Below are positions 1-12,752 of a DNA stretch of 64,000 nucleotides, in pieces. The position numbers and the translations under genes were made by a program. The notes beneath the pieces were generated by a model. The model was given only the letters and a program-made list of their open reading frames with translations. It was not told the origin of the DNA and made no database searches. How positions within the stretch are numbered: the stretch's first letter is position 1; each line of letters begins with the position of its first letter. Origin of the DNA: Camarhynchus parvulus (lineage: Eukaryota > Chordata > Aves > Passeriformes > Thraupidae); the NCBI RefSeq assembly GCF_901933205.1, contig NC_044573.1, positions 88,184,546 to 88,248,545 of the forward strand, written 5' to 3'.

Positions 1-3000
1 TGGAATATGAATTTCAGATTGAGCATCCTCTAACAGTGTTTTGCTAGGTGAGCCGTTAGGACCATATGTATTTGAATACCATGAGTGATGCTCAGAAGGG
101 TAAAGCAGTGTATTCTCTACAGCAATGCTTGCTAAACATCCATGGAGGAGTGTAGACAGGAAGCTACACATATTCCTCTAGCAAAAAAATGTTTGTTGGT
201 AGAAACTGGTCAGTCTGTGAAGTGTCCAGTATTATTAAACACACCTTTGACTGACCTTTCAAAAGAGAGAAACATGCCTTGCATGCTCACTCTTTTTGGG
301 CTGCAAGTTCCCTATCTTTAGCAGGTCTTTAGTGCTGGATTCTGGTCTAGTATGTTTAAAATTATCAGGGTATTCCTTATGGAATTCCTAAAACATACTT
401 CAGTGACCAGTTGTTGCCAATGTGTTTTTGTTGTGGCTGTTGGCTATTCCTACACCTAACAGATGGCACTCATGTACATTGACAAGCTGTGGGATAGCTG
501 AGCATTACTAATAAAACCTATCACATGTTAAACTTGACCTGACATTAATCAAGTTTTGAATGCTACAAATGATTCATGGATAATAATTAGTCTCTTGATC
601 ATATTAGTGAACATCAGTCTCACAATGCTGCCATTATCTGCTTTCATTCTTATAGGGAACAAATCTATTGCCATAATTAGGTGTTTTTCATATCTTTTGA
701 GCCAAAATGTTCTGTATGATTAACTTGGTAAAGAGGTTATTTTTAGTCTTTCAGTATGATTGATTTCAGAGCTTCTAGTAAATTAACAAATGAAAGCTTT
801 CCATAAAATAATATTTTATAAAAAGTATATATTTTAAAATTTTATCAACTGAAAAAATTCCCGTGTGTCTTTACACAGTCATTTGGTATATTTTTCATCA
901 CCATATGATTCAGCTGTTGCCAGTGATTACACAGTTCAAAATAGTGGTGATTTTGTTAAACAGGTGAACCTTGGGATTTTACTTTTACTCTTTTTGTTTA
1001 GTTACTGGGTTACTGGTTGACATCAAGTGCTTTCAATATGTACGTGTTCATACAGACATAATAATGTTGGCAGCTTTTCTCTGTTTTTGTCTAGAATTAG
1101 CAACTTGAGTTGGATGGCTGTGTGAAAGCTAGGATTCGAGCTTTGAGCATGAATTTTTTTAAAGGATTTTCATACAGTTTTACAGCCCTGATTTTACAGC
1201 CCAAAAGCATGAAATTTCATTTTAAGTAATGAGCAAGTGAGAAGTTTATACTTTGTGTTCTTTATGCAGTTAGGGCAAAGTAGATAATTTCACTGGTTTA
1301 CTAAAAATGTAGCAGTTATCTTCAAGATGTGTTGGTTCCTAATTAGCATAGGAAACTTCTTTAAGCAATTACTTCTTAGAGAGCTCAGTTTTTAATTTAT
1401 TTTCTACAGTTTTTGATCCTACTTTTATGCATATTTTAGATCGTTGACATGGGCCAGGAAACATTTTGTTGTTTCATATTTTTTTTCTTAGCATATTAGC
1501 TTTAGAATATTAGTATAAGCTGTGGTTTTCTGATGGTAATCTCAGTTACTATGATGCATTTTCTTTCTTGTCTTTTATTGCTGGCAAGATAAATATAGCT
1601 GAATACAATGACTAATGAAGGAGGATGCATTATGGTATTGGACATTACCCTGATACAGATACACTTGAACTGATACTGTTCTTACACAATTTATTTGATG
1701 TAAGGTAGCATATCATATTTTGATTAGGAAATGAGACTGATGCAGGGGAGACCGGGTCATGTTAAATTATTGAAAATCTGCTTTTCAGCATTTTTATAGG
1801 TCATTTGGAGGAAAACTTGAAATCATGTAAATGAGAGATCATTTGTGCTTTTGAGAGGGAAATGAATGTTAACAATGAAGCAGAAATCTTTACTTAATGA
1901 CCATGTGTTAAGTCACACTCCTGAGACCATGGGCTGTGATTTCAGGATCTTCAGAGTTACTTGGAAGGAGCCACTTTGAGGCAAGCAGCCAGTTCTAATA
2001 AGCCATTGGCTGGTCAACTTTGGCAAGTGCTCAAGGATGCAGAGATCTCCTTGAAAGGAAACTCCTGTAAAAGAGAACAGGGAGTGCATTTTTTCTCGCT
2101 GCTGTGGCCCTTCTGGAATATTCTGTCCAGTCTAAACGGCGTGGTTTCATTTGATAAAAAATTGTATCTATGGGATATCTTTTGAGGACACGTTGAAATA
2201 TTTGAAGAGTTACATCTGCTTCCTTGTGAAATGTTTGAAATGTGAACCTTATTTCTAAAAAAAACCCTCTAAGAGATGTCTTGGTCAGAATCTAAAAAGA
2301 GGAGCAAGGAAGAAAAGTTGAAGGAAGAAAAAAATTGCTGAGAAATAGGAATTAATTTTTTAATTGCAAAGGCAGTACTTCATTGGACAGCTTAGTGAAG
2401 ATTGTGGTTCTCCAACACAGCATGCTGTAATATGAGATTGCAGAGCTTTCTAAATAAATTACTTGGCGCTTGAACATATCACTTGAAGAGGAACTTAAAT
2501 ATGTGTGAGAGGAGATGGTTTCATCCTCATAGCTGTCTGAAAGTTAGTATGAAATGATCCAGATTATGTCTGGTTTAGAGAAGGGAGGGTAGGAAGCAAT
2601 AGAACTGCCAGAGATGTGTCTTTGATCCTCTCCCACCTGCCCCCAGATTGTTAATTTACACTGGGTTTGTTTAGATCAGCTGTTTTACTTGCAGTGCAAT
2701 GTTAGATGAGTTGTTGGTATCCTGAATGTGAAAGAGATAAAAGTCTGCATGGATTGAGTTTCATGTGTTTGTTTTGGGTTTTTTTTTCCCTTTTTTAAAT
2801 CTATACTTCAGAAGGTGTGTGCTCCCTTTAATCCCCAAAACCATGAATTCCCTGGAGTCACTAAAGTTTGTTTTGAAAGTTTTACCATGTATTTGTAGTA
2901 ATTCAGTCAGTGAACCGAAGTCAAAACTTCTCTGAACACTTTGGTTTGGGCCCTATTTCTGTTAAAATGTGAACTAGCCAACTTCTATTTGTGGAAAGTT

Positions 3001-6000
3001 TGAGATTATGGGTTTAATTTTTAAATAATATATGAAACTTTTCTCCCCTATGACATAGTCACTCACATGGTTTGATGATTTTTTGCTTTGAGACTGAAAA
3101 CAGCTGTTTGGTTCTTAATTCCTTCTCTGCTTTAGACACAAAACAAACCAAAGAAGATGTGGTGCTGCAGGACAGGGGAAACTGGAAAGATTCTGGTGAG
3201 GAGGAAGGAGCTACAGCCGTAGCTTAGAGGACCACTTCCCTCACTTGACATTAAGCTGCATTTGATAGTATTTTGAAGCATTGCACAGCAGCCTGTGTAT
3301 CATCTAAAAGGAAGCTTATACCCCACCAAATACATGCTTACTTCTTTTCCAGGAGGCCTCCTTTTCAAAATAGTATATTTTGCAGTTTGCAAACTGGAGC
3401 GTAGAATGTTAGTAGCTTGGATGATAGCTCCATCATTGCCTGATACAGACTGATGTATTTTTGGGAAATGTGATAGTTGGGATGAATCTGAGCCAGACTA
3501 TTTTTTCATTATTTTAACTGATCTTAGCATAAAAATCATTCTGTGGGGTTTCTGATGTCATTCAAAACCAGGATTTATGAAGATTTATGTAGTAGGTTAT
3601 CTACAGAGATGTATGAACTCATGTTTATAAAGTCGACAGTTGTCAGGATGTGCGAATTTCTTTGAGGCTGATGGTGAGGGCTGTCATCCTTGGAGAAAGG
3701 GATGGTCCTTTAAGTTGGACTGAAACCTAAGATGGTGAAGATGCTGGCTCTGTGAGGTTAGGAATGACAGTAGGCCCATGTATGAAGGGGTTTTATGTTC
3801 TGGTTGACTGGCAATTCAATTAATAGTTTATTTGTAACTAATACTTTAGAGTGAAGTATGTTCCCTGTTACAGCTCTCTGTAGAGTGAACAGGTCCAGAT
3901 AATCAGTAATTTGAAGGTGGGTCTGGAAAACTCCATAGGGGCTGCAGGCAGAATTGTTCTGTCTTGACTTGAAGTGTAGCATTTCGCAGTTCTGAAATTA
4001 AAAAAGCAAGGAAAAGGAACATGTATTTTTCTTGTATTATAACATTCAAAGGGATTTTTTCTGTATCCCTAGGTATTTCAGGAGGCTAGCAAGGAGTGTC
4101 AGTTTTGAATCAGAAATACCGACAAAATGATTCACAGTGTTTGCATATTGTGACACAGGAGATCAATAATTGTGATGTGTGTGCAAGGACCTTAGTAAAA
4201 TTATTTTGTAGAAAGTCAGTATCACTTTGCAGAGTCATCCTTGTATTTTAGAATCCTCATAACTCACATTGTGTTGTGTTTCCATGAGATTTTTTTTTTT
4301 TAGTAAGGGGAAGGAAAAGGCACAGTAGTACCTGCTGGACTTATTTATTTTATGAATAATGTAATATCATTGAACTCATAGAATTATGTGTCTTGGCTCA
4401 GAAATACCAAAACACCAATGAAAACCTACTAGCATTGTATGGAATCTGTACGCACCTAAATTTTCTCCCCTTTCTGGTGAAGGAGCAAAGTGATTTCTTT
4501 GTTGGTATAAGTACAGAGAGATCTCTAAAGCGTGAATTTTCAATTATCCACAGAAGAACTGCTGACTGGTTCAGTGTTTTAGCAAAATCAGCTTCAGCAA
4601 GTTATTAGTGCTCTTTTGCTGCTCTTCTTCTCAGTGGTTAAGGAGCAAGGAGAAATCCTGTTACTCATCATACTGCTCCACTCAATCCATGCAATTATAC
4701 CATTCTTTTGCTTAGAGGAGTGTTATTAGATGTAGGGATAATTTTAAATTTAGTTGAAAAGTATGAAAGGAAAAGTTTTAAATAATAAACTGTGATATAA
4801 GTATATGGATTATTGCAGTGTTCACAGGGAAGAAGGAAGCTGAAAGGAGTGGACAAAGGGGATCTCAGGTGGAAATAGATGCCATGAGGCAACATGGAAT
4901 TGGATGCCAGAAGAGCTGGTTCACATGCATCATTTACCCATTTTTTATAAAATGTCATTGAGATGCATTGCACTTTATCTGATCCATGGCAGTCATCCCA
5001 GTCAAGCAGGTGTGCCATTTATCATGGCTCCGATTAAAAAAGACCATTCTGTTCAAGTTAATTAGAAATTTGAATGTGTGGAATGTTGAGCAATGTTTTT
5101 TAAAAGATGAACCATGATATTTTCATTTGAAGTTCATAAACTGGAAAAATGTAACTTTTTTAGAGTAAAAAATACTAGCTTGTATGTCAGACATTGCTTT
5201 TCAGCTCATTTCCATGTCATTCCAAACATTCTGCAATATTCAATGTCTGTGTATTCTGCTGTTCACAGACAACCTTTACATAGTTTCATTCTCAAGAAAA
5301 TTTTTGTGGGAATAATGCCAGAGAAAATGTTCATTCCTTCCTCTATTCCCTCCCCCCAGCTGCTAATCCTTTCTGGTCAAAATTCCTTTCTAGAGAGAGT
5401 GTTATCATTCAAACACATGTAATCGATCTAATGGGAATGAAAGCAGAATAACTGGGTGTACAAAGAAGTGTAGTTATCTGTTGAGGCTTGCTCTGGATTT
5501 AAAATCCTTTTCTCTTTGATGTCTAATTGACACTTGGGAGGAGCTGTCCTAGTGAAAACACTGTGGGCCTCCAAACAGAACATGTTTGACTCTGAAACTG
5601 GGTGGGAGATTGATGGGACAGATTCCTTTACATTTTGTAATTCTGGCTCAGTAGTGAATGAAAGGTATCAGAATGTATTTCAAAAATGGAAAAATTTTGA
5701 TTTTATATTTTTATCTCCATTTATCAAGTTGTAATATTACTTGAATGTAGCTTTCTAAAACTACATATTCACCAGAGTGGAGAGAGTTGCAGGCCAACCA
5801 GCATGATAATTATTTTCTGCTTTTGCATATACTCCAACTTTGAAGATTGTTTCTATATTGTTACATTTTATTTTGGGATGTAATACATAATTTGGTTCTG
5901 TAAGCTTCAACACCAAAGTAACTGTCTCCTCAAATTGTAATTTCCTTAAGAATTTCAAAAACAGAGGCAGAAATGGAGGTGACTGATTCCTCTCTTTGCC

Positions 6001-7905
6001 ACTTTGGTTAATGCCTTTGGATAGGTTTGTCAGAAGTTTATAAAATATAGACTTAACTAATTAGAAGTTTATGTTTTGTTTTTGTTTCCTTGTTTTTTAC
6101 TTGTTTGTTTTAAAATATCATTATTCCTTAATATTAACATTATTCAGTGAGAGGTTTTTTGGTACCTGAATTTAATGAAATCAGTCTTGTGCATTTTTGT
6201 AAGTTTGAAGCATATTCTTATTACAGATGACTGGCCAGTCAGTTTTGGAAGTGTTAAGTAACTTGCAGGTGATCCATGGAAGACAGTTTGTGTAGAAATT
6301 TAAAAACCCCTCTATTTTAAAAACTTTTTGACATGTGTTTAAATATTTTTCCAGTGCACTCATTGCTCTAATAAAAACAAAGACTAACAGTGGATTTATT
6401 AAAGAATTTGGAATTATTTTGTTGTTATTTTGTGTAGTCATATGGTAGCAGATGCATTACATTGTGAACTTCAGCTGTAAATTTCAAGATAGCAACAAGT
6501 TAGCGGCAAGGTGCAGCTTCAAGTTTCAATTATGGGTTTTCTCTTCTGAACAATTGTGTTTTCATCAGAATTAAATATTCTTAAAGTACTTTTCCACTTG
6601 AGAGCACTCTCATGGTGTGTTTTTTCCAGTTAAATTGTATCTAAATGTTGAATAGTGAAAGCCTTCTCTGTTTTTGGAGATATAGGCACAAATGTAGGCT
6701 AATGACTGGGCAAGAGAAAAAGCTAGTTTTTTATAGCAAAATGATCAGTCATTCTGTGCAAACAGTTACAGGTTTAAGTGAAATATATTGAATCATTATT
6801 ATTTGAAGTATTTGGCCATCAGGCTTTTGATCCATGAAACATAAAATTGCATTGCTTTTACTTGTACGACCTTAGTAGGATACAAATGTTAGTTCTCAGC
6901 TCCTTTCATACTTTATTGACTTCATTTGAATAATTTAGTCATAATTTGGTCAGCAGGTCATTAAGTTGAGCTCTAGAAAGGAAATCATACAAAATTAGCG
7001 AACCAGGCCAAAATGATGCTTTTAAAAATGACTGTGATTTACTGGTTCGGTATTAGCTGTTTTAGCACCATGTGGTTACTTTTATGTCAAAGTTTTTTCA
7101 AATATTACTAAAAGTATCTACAACTTCAGGACAGATTCTTCATCTCAACATAAAACAAATTGAAATTAATAAAGAGATATTTTGGTAATTCTCCTAATTT
7201 TTGCTATTGCTTGTCAGTTGTAATTCTCCTTGGTTATTTGCTTTTCCTTAGGCAAGTCAGAATTTATTATGGAAGTATATCATCAATTCTCATAACGGTT
7301 GACTAGCTGGTTTCAGTACTTTGTTTAATTAGATGGTTTTTCTCTGGTTAATTCATCTTGATGGATATATTTACCTCCATACAGAATTCACAGTCATTGA
7401 AAGCATTAAATAGAATATTCAATATTTGTATTCAAGATACAAATTAATTCAAAGAGTTGGTTTTACAGTCATGTAGCTGTGTTACTGGTTTATGCCCTAG
7501 TTAGCAAGTCTGTCCAACATGAATTTTAAATGATGCCCTGAAAATTTTCAGGAAATAAGTTCAATCTAAAGTTCTACTTGTGTGTTAAAATGGCAAATGG
7601 ATTTTTTAATTTGCCCACAAATGACTGTAGTGTCCTGTATTAGAATTGATATTCCTTAGTTTTCTAGTATATAGAATCATCTTGGTTTCTAAGTATTTCT
7701 TTTTGGACAAATGATTTTCTAGCCTTGAGTATTCTTTGTAGAAACTGCTACTTTGTTGATGTTGACATTTCCCAAGCTCTAATGTTAAACCATAAATAAG
7801 CTGTTTATTGGCAAACGATTGCAGTAGTAGCATGTAATCCACTACTACTCACTTTGATGTGCATTTCTCTATGGAAAAAGATTTTCATTCTCTTTTGTTC
7901 TACAG
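1..7905 (+). other. RNGTT: RNGTT intron, 3' part (upstream of the motif IV exon)
   Basis: This is the non-coding interval leading to the exon at 7906. It is AT-rich with frequent stop codons in all frames. The open frames it holds are short (up to 107 codons, at 4695-5018 on the minus strand), show no recognisable domain and lack splice or promoter context. I looked for the preceding RNGTT coding sequence, which should end just before the LLEG residues, and did not find it, so that exon lies upstream of the window. I recognise no CR1 or LTR in this interval. The intron ends in a pyrimidine-rich tract at about 7881-7904 and the acceptor TACAG at 7901-7905. Confidence 0.75.
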
Positions 7906-7974
7906 CTCCTGGAAGGAAACTTTGCCAGAGAAGTTAGCCATGAAGTGGATGGACTAATATTTCAGCCTACAGGA
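7906..7974 (+). CDS. RNGTT: RNGTT internal exon encoding guanylyltransferase motif IV
   Basis: This 69-base exon is part of mRNA capping enzyme, the nuclear bifunctional RNA 5'-triphosphatase/guanylyltransferase that transfers GMP from GTP, through an enzyme-lysine-GMP intermediate, to the 5' diphosphate end of nascent RNA polymerase II transcripts. It encodes 23 residues, beginning [14 protein letters not shown] and ending [14 protein letters not shown] is nucleotidyltransferase motif IV. Counting from the known human motif lysines, the exon corresponds to about residues 424-446 of the roughly 597-residue protein, with the essential Asp438 and Gly439 at the start of the motif. It is preceded by a pyrimidine-rich tract and TACAG, and is followed by the perfect donor GTAAGT at 7975-7980. 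Both flanking introns are phase 0. It is too short to stand out as an ORF and was found by reading for the family motif. The reading frame is intact. No similar nucleotidyltransferase (DNA ligase, for example) fits the surrounding residues as well. Confidence 0.95.
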
Positions 7975-8613
7975 GTAAGTAGCATAAAGAATGGATTTTT
8001 TCTCCCTTTAGTTCCAGATGAAATTCTTGCTCTCCCTCCCCACTCATCCATCTACTAGCTAGCTAATCATTGTTTTGGTCAGGATTACTTTGCAGTGTTG
8101 TTTCTGACTAGTTGCTATCTCATTTGTAGTATGTGTGATTTCTTACTAATCAACGGTGATAGTGTTCAGGAATCATCTCATGTTTTTTTAGAGTATGTAC
8201 TATGGATGTGTGCTGCTAAATAATGAAGGATTTTCTATGACTGCATGCATTCCTTGAATCTTTCAACCATTGATTTGAGCTCTCATGTTATTTTGCTTTT
8301 TCAAGGATGTTCGCACATTAAAATTTCATTAAAATTTGTGATTCATGTTGTTTTAGTGCAATTGAAACATGATAAATTCTTGAGTCATGTCTGCCAGTGT
8401 AAAGGTTTATGAGTGGCCTGGGGAGAAGTTACCAGAAGTACTGCAGACAATCAGAAAAAATAATGCAAGTGGTTCTCAAGCTAGCATGGCCTCATCCATT
8501 CTATTACTCCTCCTGTTGCATCAGATACAGTGGATACACTGCAGTGTGTGTTGTGTATTGGCATAGATCATGGCTGTAGCATCATCCATCTTGACTTTTT
8601 TCTTAGCTTGTAA
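7975..8613. other. Intron sequence, nothing recognised
   Basis: This is the unique AT-rich stretch between the motif IV exon donor and the first CR1. Apart from the donor site I see no repeat, ORF or regulatory signature here. Confidence 0.5.
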
Positions 8614-9470
8614 ATCACAGGATGATTTGAGTTGGAAGGGACTGTAGAGATCATCTAATTCCAGTCCCCTGGCAGAGGGGGGTAAGGACACCTTTTACCC
8701 CAGTCAGCCTGGCCTTGAGCACTTCCAGGGACAGGCACTTCCAGGGATGAGCAGGGATGAGCACAGCTTCTCTGGACAACCTGTTTCAGTGCCTGACCAC
8801 CCTCATAATAAAGAATTTCTTCTGAATATCTAATCTAAACCTACTCTCTTTCAATTTGAAGTCATTCTCTCTTGTTCTGTCAATACATGCCCTTGTTACA
8901 AGTCCCTCTCCATCTGGTTTTGTAGGCCCATCTTAGATGTTGGAAGGCTGCTCTAATGTCTCCCTGGAGCCTTCTCTTCTCCAGGTTGAACATCCCCAAC
9001 TCCATCAGCCTGTCTTTGTATGAGAGGTGCTCCAGCCCTGAGATCATCTCAGTGGCCCTTCTCTGGGCTTGTTCTAATAAGTCTATGTCTTTCTTATGCT
9101 GGGGGTCACAGAGCTGGGCACAGCACACCAGGCGGGGTCTCATGAGAGCACAGGGGCAGAATCGCCTTCCTTGCCCCGCTTTCCTCGCTTCCTGTGATGC
9201 AGTCCAGGGTGTGCTTGCCTTTCTGGGCTGCAAATGCACACTGCCAGCTTCTCTTGAGCTTTTGGTCCACAAACACCCCCAAATCTTTCTCCCCAGGGAA
9301 AAAGTCTTGATCCATTCTCCACCCAGTTTGTGTTTGTGCTTGGGATTCCCCTGACCCAGGTGCAGGACCTTGCATTTGGCCTTGTTGAACTTGGATGTTT
9401 GCACAAGCCCACCTCAAGCCTGTCAGAGTCCTTCTGGATCGCATCCCTTCTCTCCAGTGTGTTAACTGGA
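8614..9470 (-). mobile_element. CR1 LINE fragment, 5'-truncated, minus strand
   Basis: On the + strand the element starts with the reverse complement of the CR1 3' tail (a short 8-mer-like end followed by the GTTGGAAGGGACTGTAGAGATC block, here split by small changes) and runs upstream through the C-terminal part of ORF2. The coding remnant includes KFNKAKCKVLHLGQGNPKHK, KKDIDLLEQAQRRAT and LEHLSYKDRLMELGMFNLEK, which is the typical sequence after the reverse-transcriptase palm. The 5' boundary near 9470 is a truncation, as is usual for CR1, which primes at its 3' end and rarely copies to full length. A local duplication around 8720-8765 repeats the 'cacttccaggga' and 'gagcagggatgagcac' segments. 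CR1 is the dominant non-LTR retrotransposon of birds and other reptiles. The element cannot move. Confidence 0.93.
8880..9404 (-). pseudogene. CR1 ORF2 (reverse transcriptase) C-terminal remnant
   Basis: This is a 174-codon open stretch of the CR1 ORF2 3' end. The first ~30 residues match the post-palm segment (KFNKAKCKVLHLG). The middle (about residues 35-95) has drifted out of frame relative to the family, with the expected segments appearing in overlapping minus frames at 9106-9543 and 9140-9478. The last ~75 residues return to the family pattern (DPQHKKDIDLLEQ, LEHLSYKDRLMELG). Frameshifts in the middle and the missing endonuclease and palm make it a dead fragment. The open frame is chance survival, not an expressed protein. 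Confidence 0.85.
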
Positions 9471-11076
9471 TCAAGCAAGGAATTGTTTTCATTTCAAATT
9501 TGACAGATATTTCTACCCTTCCAGCTACTTGTGGAAAGTACATGTGTATACTTTTCTAGCTGAAACATATTTTTCCTAGTCTACTTCCTATACTGTAGAT
9601 CTTAGCAAGGAGTGATGACACTCCCATCTGGAAATAAGATACACCTCTCTATTTCAAGCTCTACATAATTAAGCAATTAAGCCATGTACTTTTTTTAAAT
9701 ACATAGCTGTTTCCAATTTAAAGCAGAACTACTAGGGTAAAGAGAGTTTACACTTTCATAAGAAATCCTGATGATATCTTAGAATACAGTTAGAATTTAA
9801 AGCAATTGTAAATAAAATAAAAGTTTCTCACAAGCACTTCCCTGAAAATTGGAGGTTAAGCTAAGCAGAGTTACTACAGCTAAATTTGAAATTGCCTTTT
9901 CTAGTTGAAATGAGCTTGGTGAAGAATGTATCTCTTAGTCACTGTTACAGGAAATCAATATCTGATATGTTTTGTTTCTAGAAGTTGTGTTTTCTGACTT
10001 AGCACACTAAAAAATTTATAACCCAACTCAACCAATTTCTTTTATAAATGCTTATAAAGGTTATTCATCTTTAATGTATTTGTTTAAATTAATGTTCAAA
10101 TTTTAATATTTTTTCTGAGTTTATGGAATGTAAGTTTGTTGCTTCTGTTATTAAGCTGATTTTCCTGGATGAAGCAATATGCAGTTTTCTCAGTGTAATG
10201 ACTTTCTTAGTTGAGTAAGTATAAGTAATTGTGCTGGTTTCCACTACAGTAATATATTTAGAGTGAAAAATATTGTTGTAGACCTGTTACTTGGGAAAGA
10301 AGCATTAAAGCTGAATAACTGAAAAGGATGAAGCTGATAGAGATGGCTTTTTTGTTATGTGATACAGAGGGAATAAATAAATAGGCAACAATACAAGGGC
10401 AACAGTATAACAGTGCATAAATGACCCCTTGAAAATACTAGCTGAAATAATTTTTGTGTTGTAGTTGAATGCATGATGTATTAGATCTTTTCAGAGAGAA
10501 AACAACAACCTCCTATTGCTGATTGGGGTGTAAAGCCCTGAACTTTGGTTATTGTGAGGGTTAGAGAGCTTTATAAAATCTGTTTGTCTCAAATGAAGAG
10601 ACCGCGACATATCCAGAAGAAAATTAAGAACCATATTTGTTGACAAAATTGATCTTGCAGAAAAAAAAAAGGATAGACAGAAATGAAGCTGAGTTTTAGA
10701 AGATCAGGGAAATTCAAGAACATCTTTTGGGAGCCCCTGAAATCCAGTGTGTGTTTTGAGGAGTACACAAATGTAGACAGGAATTGAAGCAAAATCACAA
10801 GGAAGAATGAAGTGGCAGCAGAGTAGGATAAACAGAATGTCAACATGTACAGGCAGAAAATGCTTTGGGGAAAATTACCCACGTGTACCATATTTTTGGT
10901 AGGTAAAGAAGAATGCAAAAGTTAACTATTTAATACAAGGAGAATTGAGCTTATTAGTTCATACTGTTTGAAAATCTTTTCTGAGTTTCTCTTCCCCTCT
11001 CCCCTAGTTTTACTCAGAGGTGTTCGTCTTGTCTGGTCTCAGACAAAGGCATCCAGACCTGAGTATATGGATATTC
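9471..11076. other. Intron sequence, nothing recognised
   Basis: This is AT-rich unique sequence between the first CR1 and the LTR insertion site. A minus-strand ORF of 109 codons at 10589-10918 is hydrophobic and low in complexity, has no homologue I recognise and has no promoter or splice context. I treat it as chance. Confidence 0.45.
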
Positions 11077-11081
11077 CCTGC
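11077..11081. repeat. Target-site duplication, left copy (CCTGC)
   Basis: CCTGC lies immediately before the TGTCCTGG terminus of the LTR and is repeated exactly at 11733-11737 after the CCAAGACA terminus. A 5 bp duplication is typical of ERVL (class III) elements, and also occurs in some class I elements. Confidence 0.85.
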
Positions 11082-11732
11082 TGTCCTGGTTCAGGGCAAA
11101 TTTGGGAGAGAACCCCCAGAGGGGCTCCTCTAGAAAAGCAGATTCAATTGGCCCCTCCCCTCAACCAGTTCGGGAGAAAATACCTCCTTGGAGAAAAGTG
11201 GAAAAAACCTGTTTATTAAACCATAAAACCTAAACAATATTAATCAATAAAACCCCTTGCTACTCCAAAAGAGATGACAAACTCAGAAAAGTCCCCTCCC
11301 TAGGTTGCCATTCAGCTCACTCAGTCTCTTATCAGTCTCTTATCAGTCCCTCTGGTGCTGGAAATGCCGCAGCCCAGGCCTGGCCCGGTGGCCCCAGGTG
11401 CGAGCTGCCGGTGCTCTGCTGGGTGTTCAGTCCAGAGCAGGTTTAAACATGTCCAAAGAGAAGGAAAAAAAAACCCACAGTCCAGGGAACTTCTTTGCCT
11501 CAGCTAGCTAAAACTAACTAAAAAAAGAAGAACTCTGTCCCGCTGTCTGTCCATCCGCAGACAACACAGTCCAGGAGCAGGAATGTGGAGGAGTGAGTGC
11601 AGTGTCTGAAAACAAGCTGCAGCTTCTTCTCTCCCCCCTTCACTCTCTGGAACAAGGCTTAAAGGTGCAAAACTTATTATTCAGCATAAACAGAACAGAT
11701 GACTGGGGCTAAAAGCATATCAACCCAAGACA
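11082..11732 (-). mobile_element. Solo LTR of an endogenous retrovirus, ERVL-like, 651 bp
   Basis: The element begins TGTCCTGG and ends CCAAGACA on the + strand, giving the TGT...ACA termini of a retroviral LTR, and it is bounded by the exact 5 bp duplication CCTGC. Orientation is taken as minus because AATAAA (reverse complement at 11212-11217) lies about 130 bp from the + strand left end, which is where a polyadenylation signal sits before R-U5 when read on the minus strand. No gag, pol or env sequence adjoins it, so it is a solo LTR left by recombination between the two LTRs of a provirus. Inside it a 12 bp unit (tcttatcagtctctta register) is duplicated at about 11325-11350. The good preservation of termini and duplication suggests a fairly recent insertion. 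The family resembles LTRs common in songbirds, but the exact family name would need a repeat library. Confidence 0.88.
11212..11217 (-). promoter_or_regulatory. Polyadenylation signal AATAAA of the solo LTR
   Basis: This is TTTATT on the + strand and AATAAA on the minus strand, in the context TTTAATAAACAGG. It is placed about 130 bp before the LTR 3' end, consistent with the R region. It is antisense to RNGTT, so it should not terminate the host transcript. Confidence 0.6.
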
Positions 11733-11737
11733 CCTGC
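11733..11737. repeat. Target-site duplication, right copy (CCTGC)
   Basis: This is an exact copy of 11077-11081 directly after the LTR terminus. It marks the insertion as complete at both ends. Confidence 0.85.
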
Positions 11738-12752
11738 TACAGGCAGCACTGGTACTGGGAGTCAATATGGATGGAGAAAGGATATTTTGTTATTTTGAAG
11801 TTTGGTTTAATTCTGATTTGCAATAAAACTCAAAATATCTAAAATTATCTGTGAATATGCTTTTAGCCTCTAAGAGCTCTTGGTTTTCGCACTTTTCTCT
11901 TTGGTTTGAAGAGATTTGGGATCAAGTGCCTCTGTATTGGCCCAGTTTTGAGAAATTGGTATGCTTTAATGAGAAGGGATTTGTGAAAAAGTTTTACTAC
12001 TGAATCTAGGGTTTCAGTTACATGTAAGAAGGTTTGTTTTCTTCTGTTAATATTTCTATCTAAATTCCTATTATGAATAGCAAGGTTCTTGTATTGAAGC
12101 AGAAATTATTTTGCACTGTGATTCATGATGGTAGAAACAAGATTAAGGAGTAAGGAGATTTTTTTTCTGCCTTTGCAGGTTGCAAGATCAGACTAACTGA
12201 GCATTATTATTCCTAACTCATTGGTTACTTGAATTACTTATATTGGTTATTGCTCAGGGTATACAAAGGCTTTCCTTTCACAGTGACAATTGAAAGGCAA
12301 TGGCTGAGGCATCCCATCTTCTGATTTCCTCCCTTCTCAGTGTGAAAGCTTTGACAGATCATAAGAAGAGTGTGTTTAGTGGATGTGATGGATGTTTTTG
12401 CCTCATTTATGATTTAAGAATGATTTTAGGTAGCTTGATGTGATGTGTGGTTCTTATGCAATTTCTGCATTAACATATCCTACTCTTAACAACTCCATTG
12501 CAAGAGACAAATGTCTTCTTACTATTGCATCTCTTCTTCCCTTTGTACTCTTCCCTTTACGCTTTTTCTCTTCATGCATTCTCTTTATCCAGCAGCCCTT
12601 TCCTCATTCCTTTTGATTTCCCTTCTCTGTTGCTTCTCCCTGACACTTCTTTTCCTTACATCATTGTCTATCCATTTAAGATCCTATCACTATAACTCCC
12701 ATATGCCTAAATCAGCTCTATTCCATCTGATCAACTTTCTGGTTCCTCTACC
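11738..12752. other. Intron sequence with a pyrimidine-rich stretch
   Basis: Unique intron sequence follows the LTR. About 12510-12665 is strongly C/T-rich on the + strand. This opens two overlapping low-complexity frames rich in Ser, Leu and Phe (12498-12786), which I do not regard as genes. Confidence 0.45.

Noticed and set aside
1961..2185. 74-codon + strand ORF considered as an earlier RNGTT exon
   Set aside because: Its residues do not resemble any capping-enzyme segment, and the expected residues before LLEG are absent.
4695..5018. 107-codon minus-strand ORF
   Set aside because: There is no recognisable motif, and its composition matches random AT-rich sequence. It is isolated within an intron.
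8956..9354. 132-codon + strand ORF
   Set aside because: It is the antisense shadow of the minus-strand CR1 ORF2 remnant at 8614-9470.
10968..11511. Two + strand ORFs of 83 and 68 codons
   Set aside because: They run into or lie within the solo LTR, which reads on the other strand. They have no family similarity.
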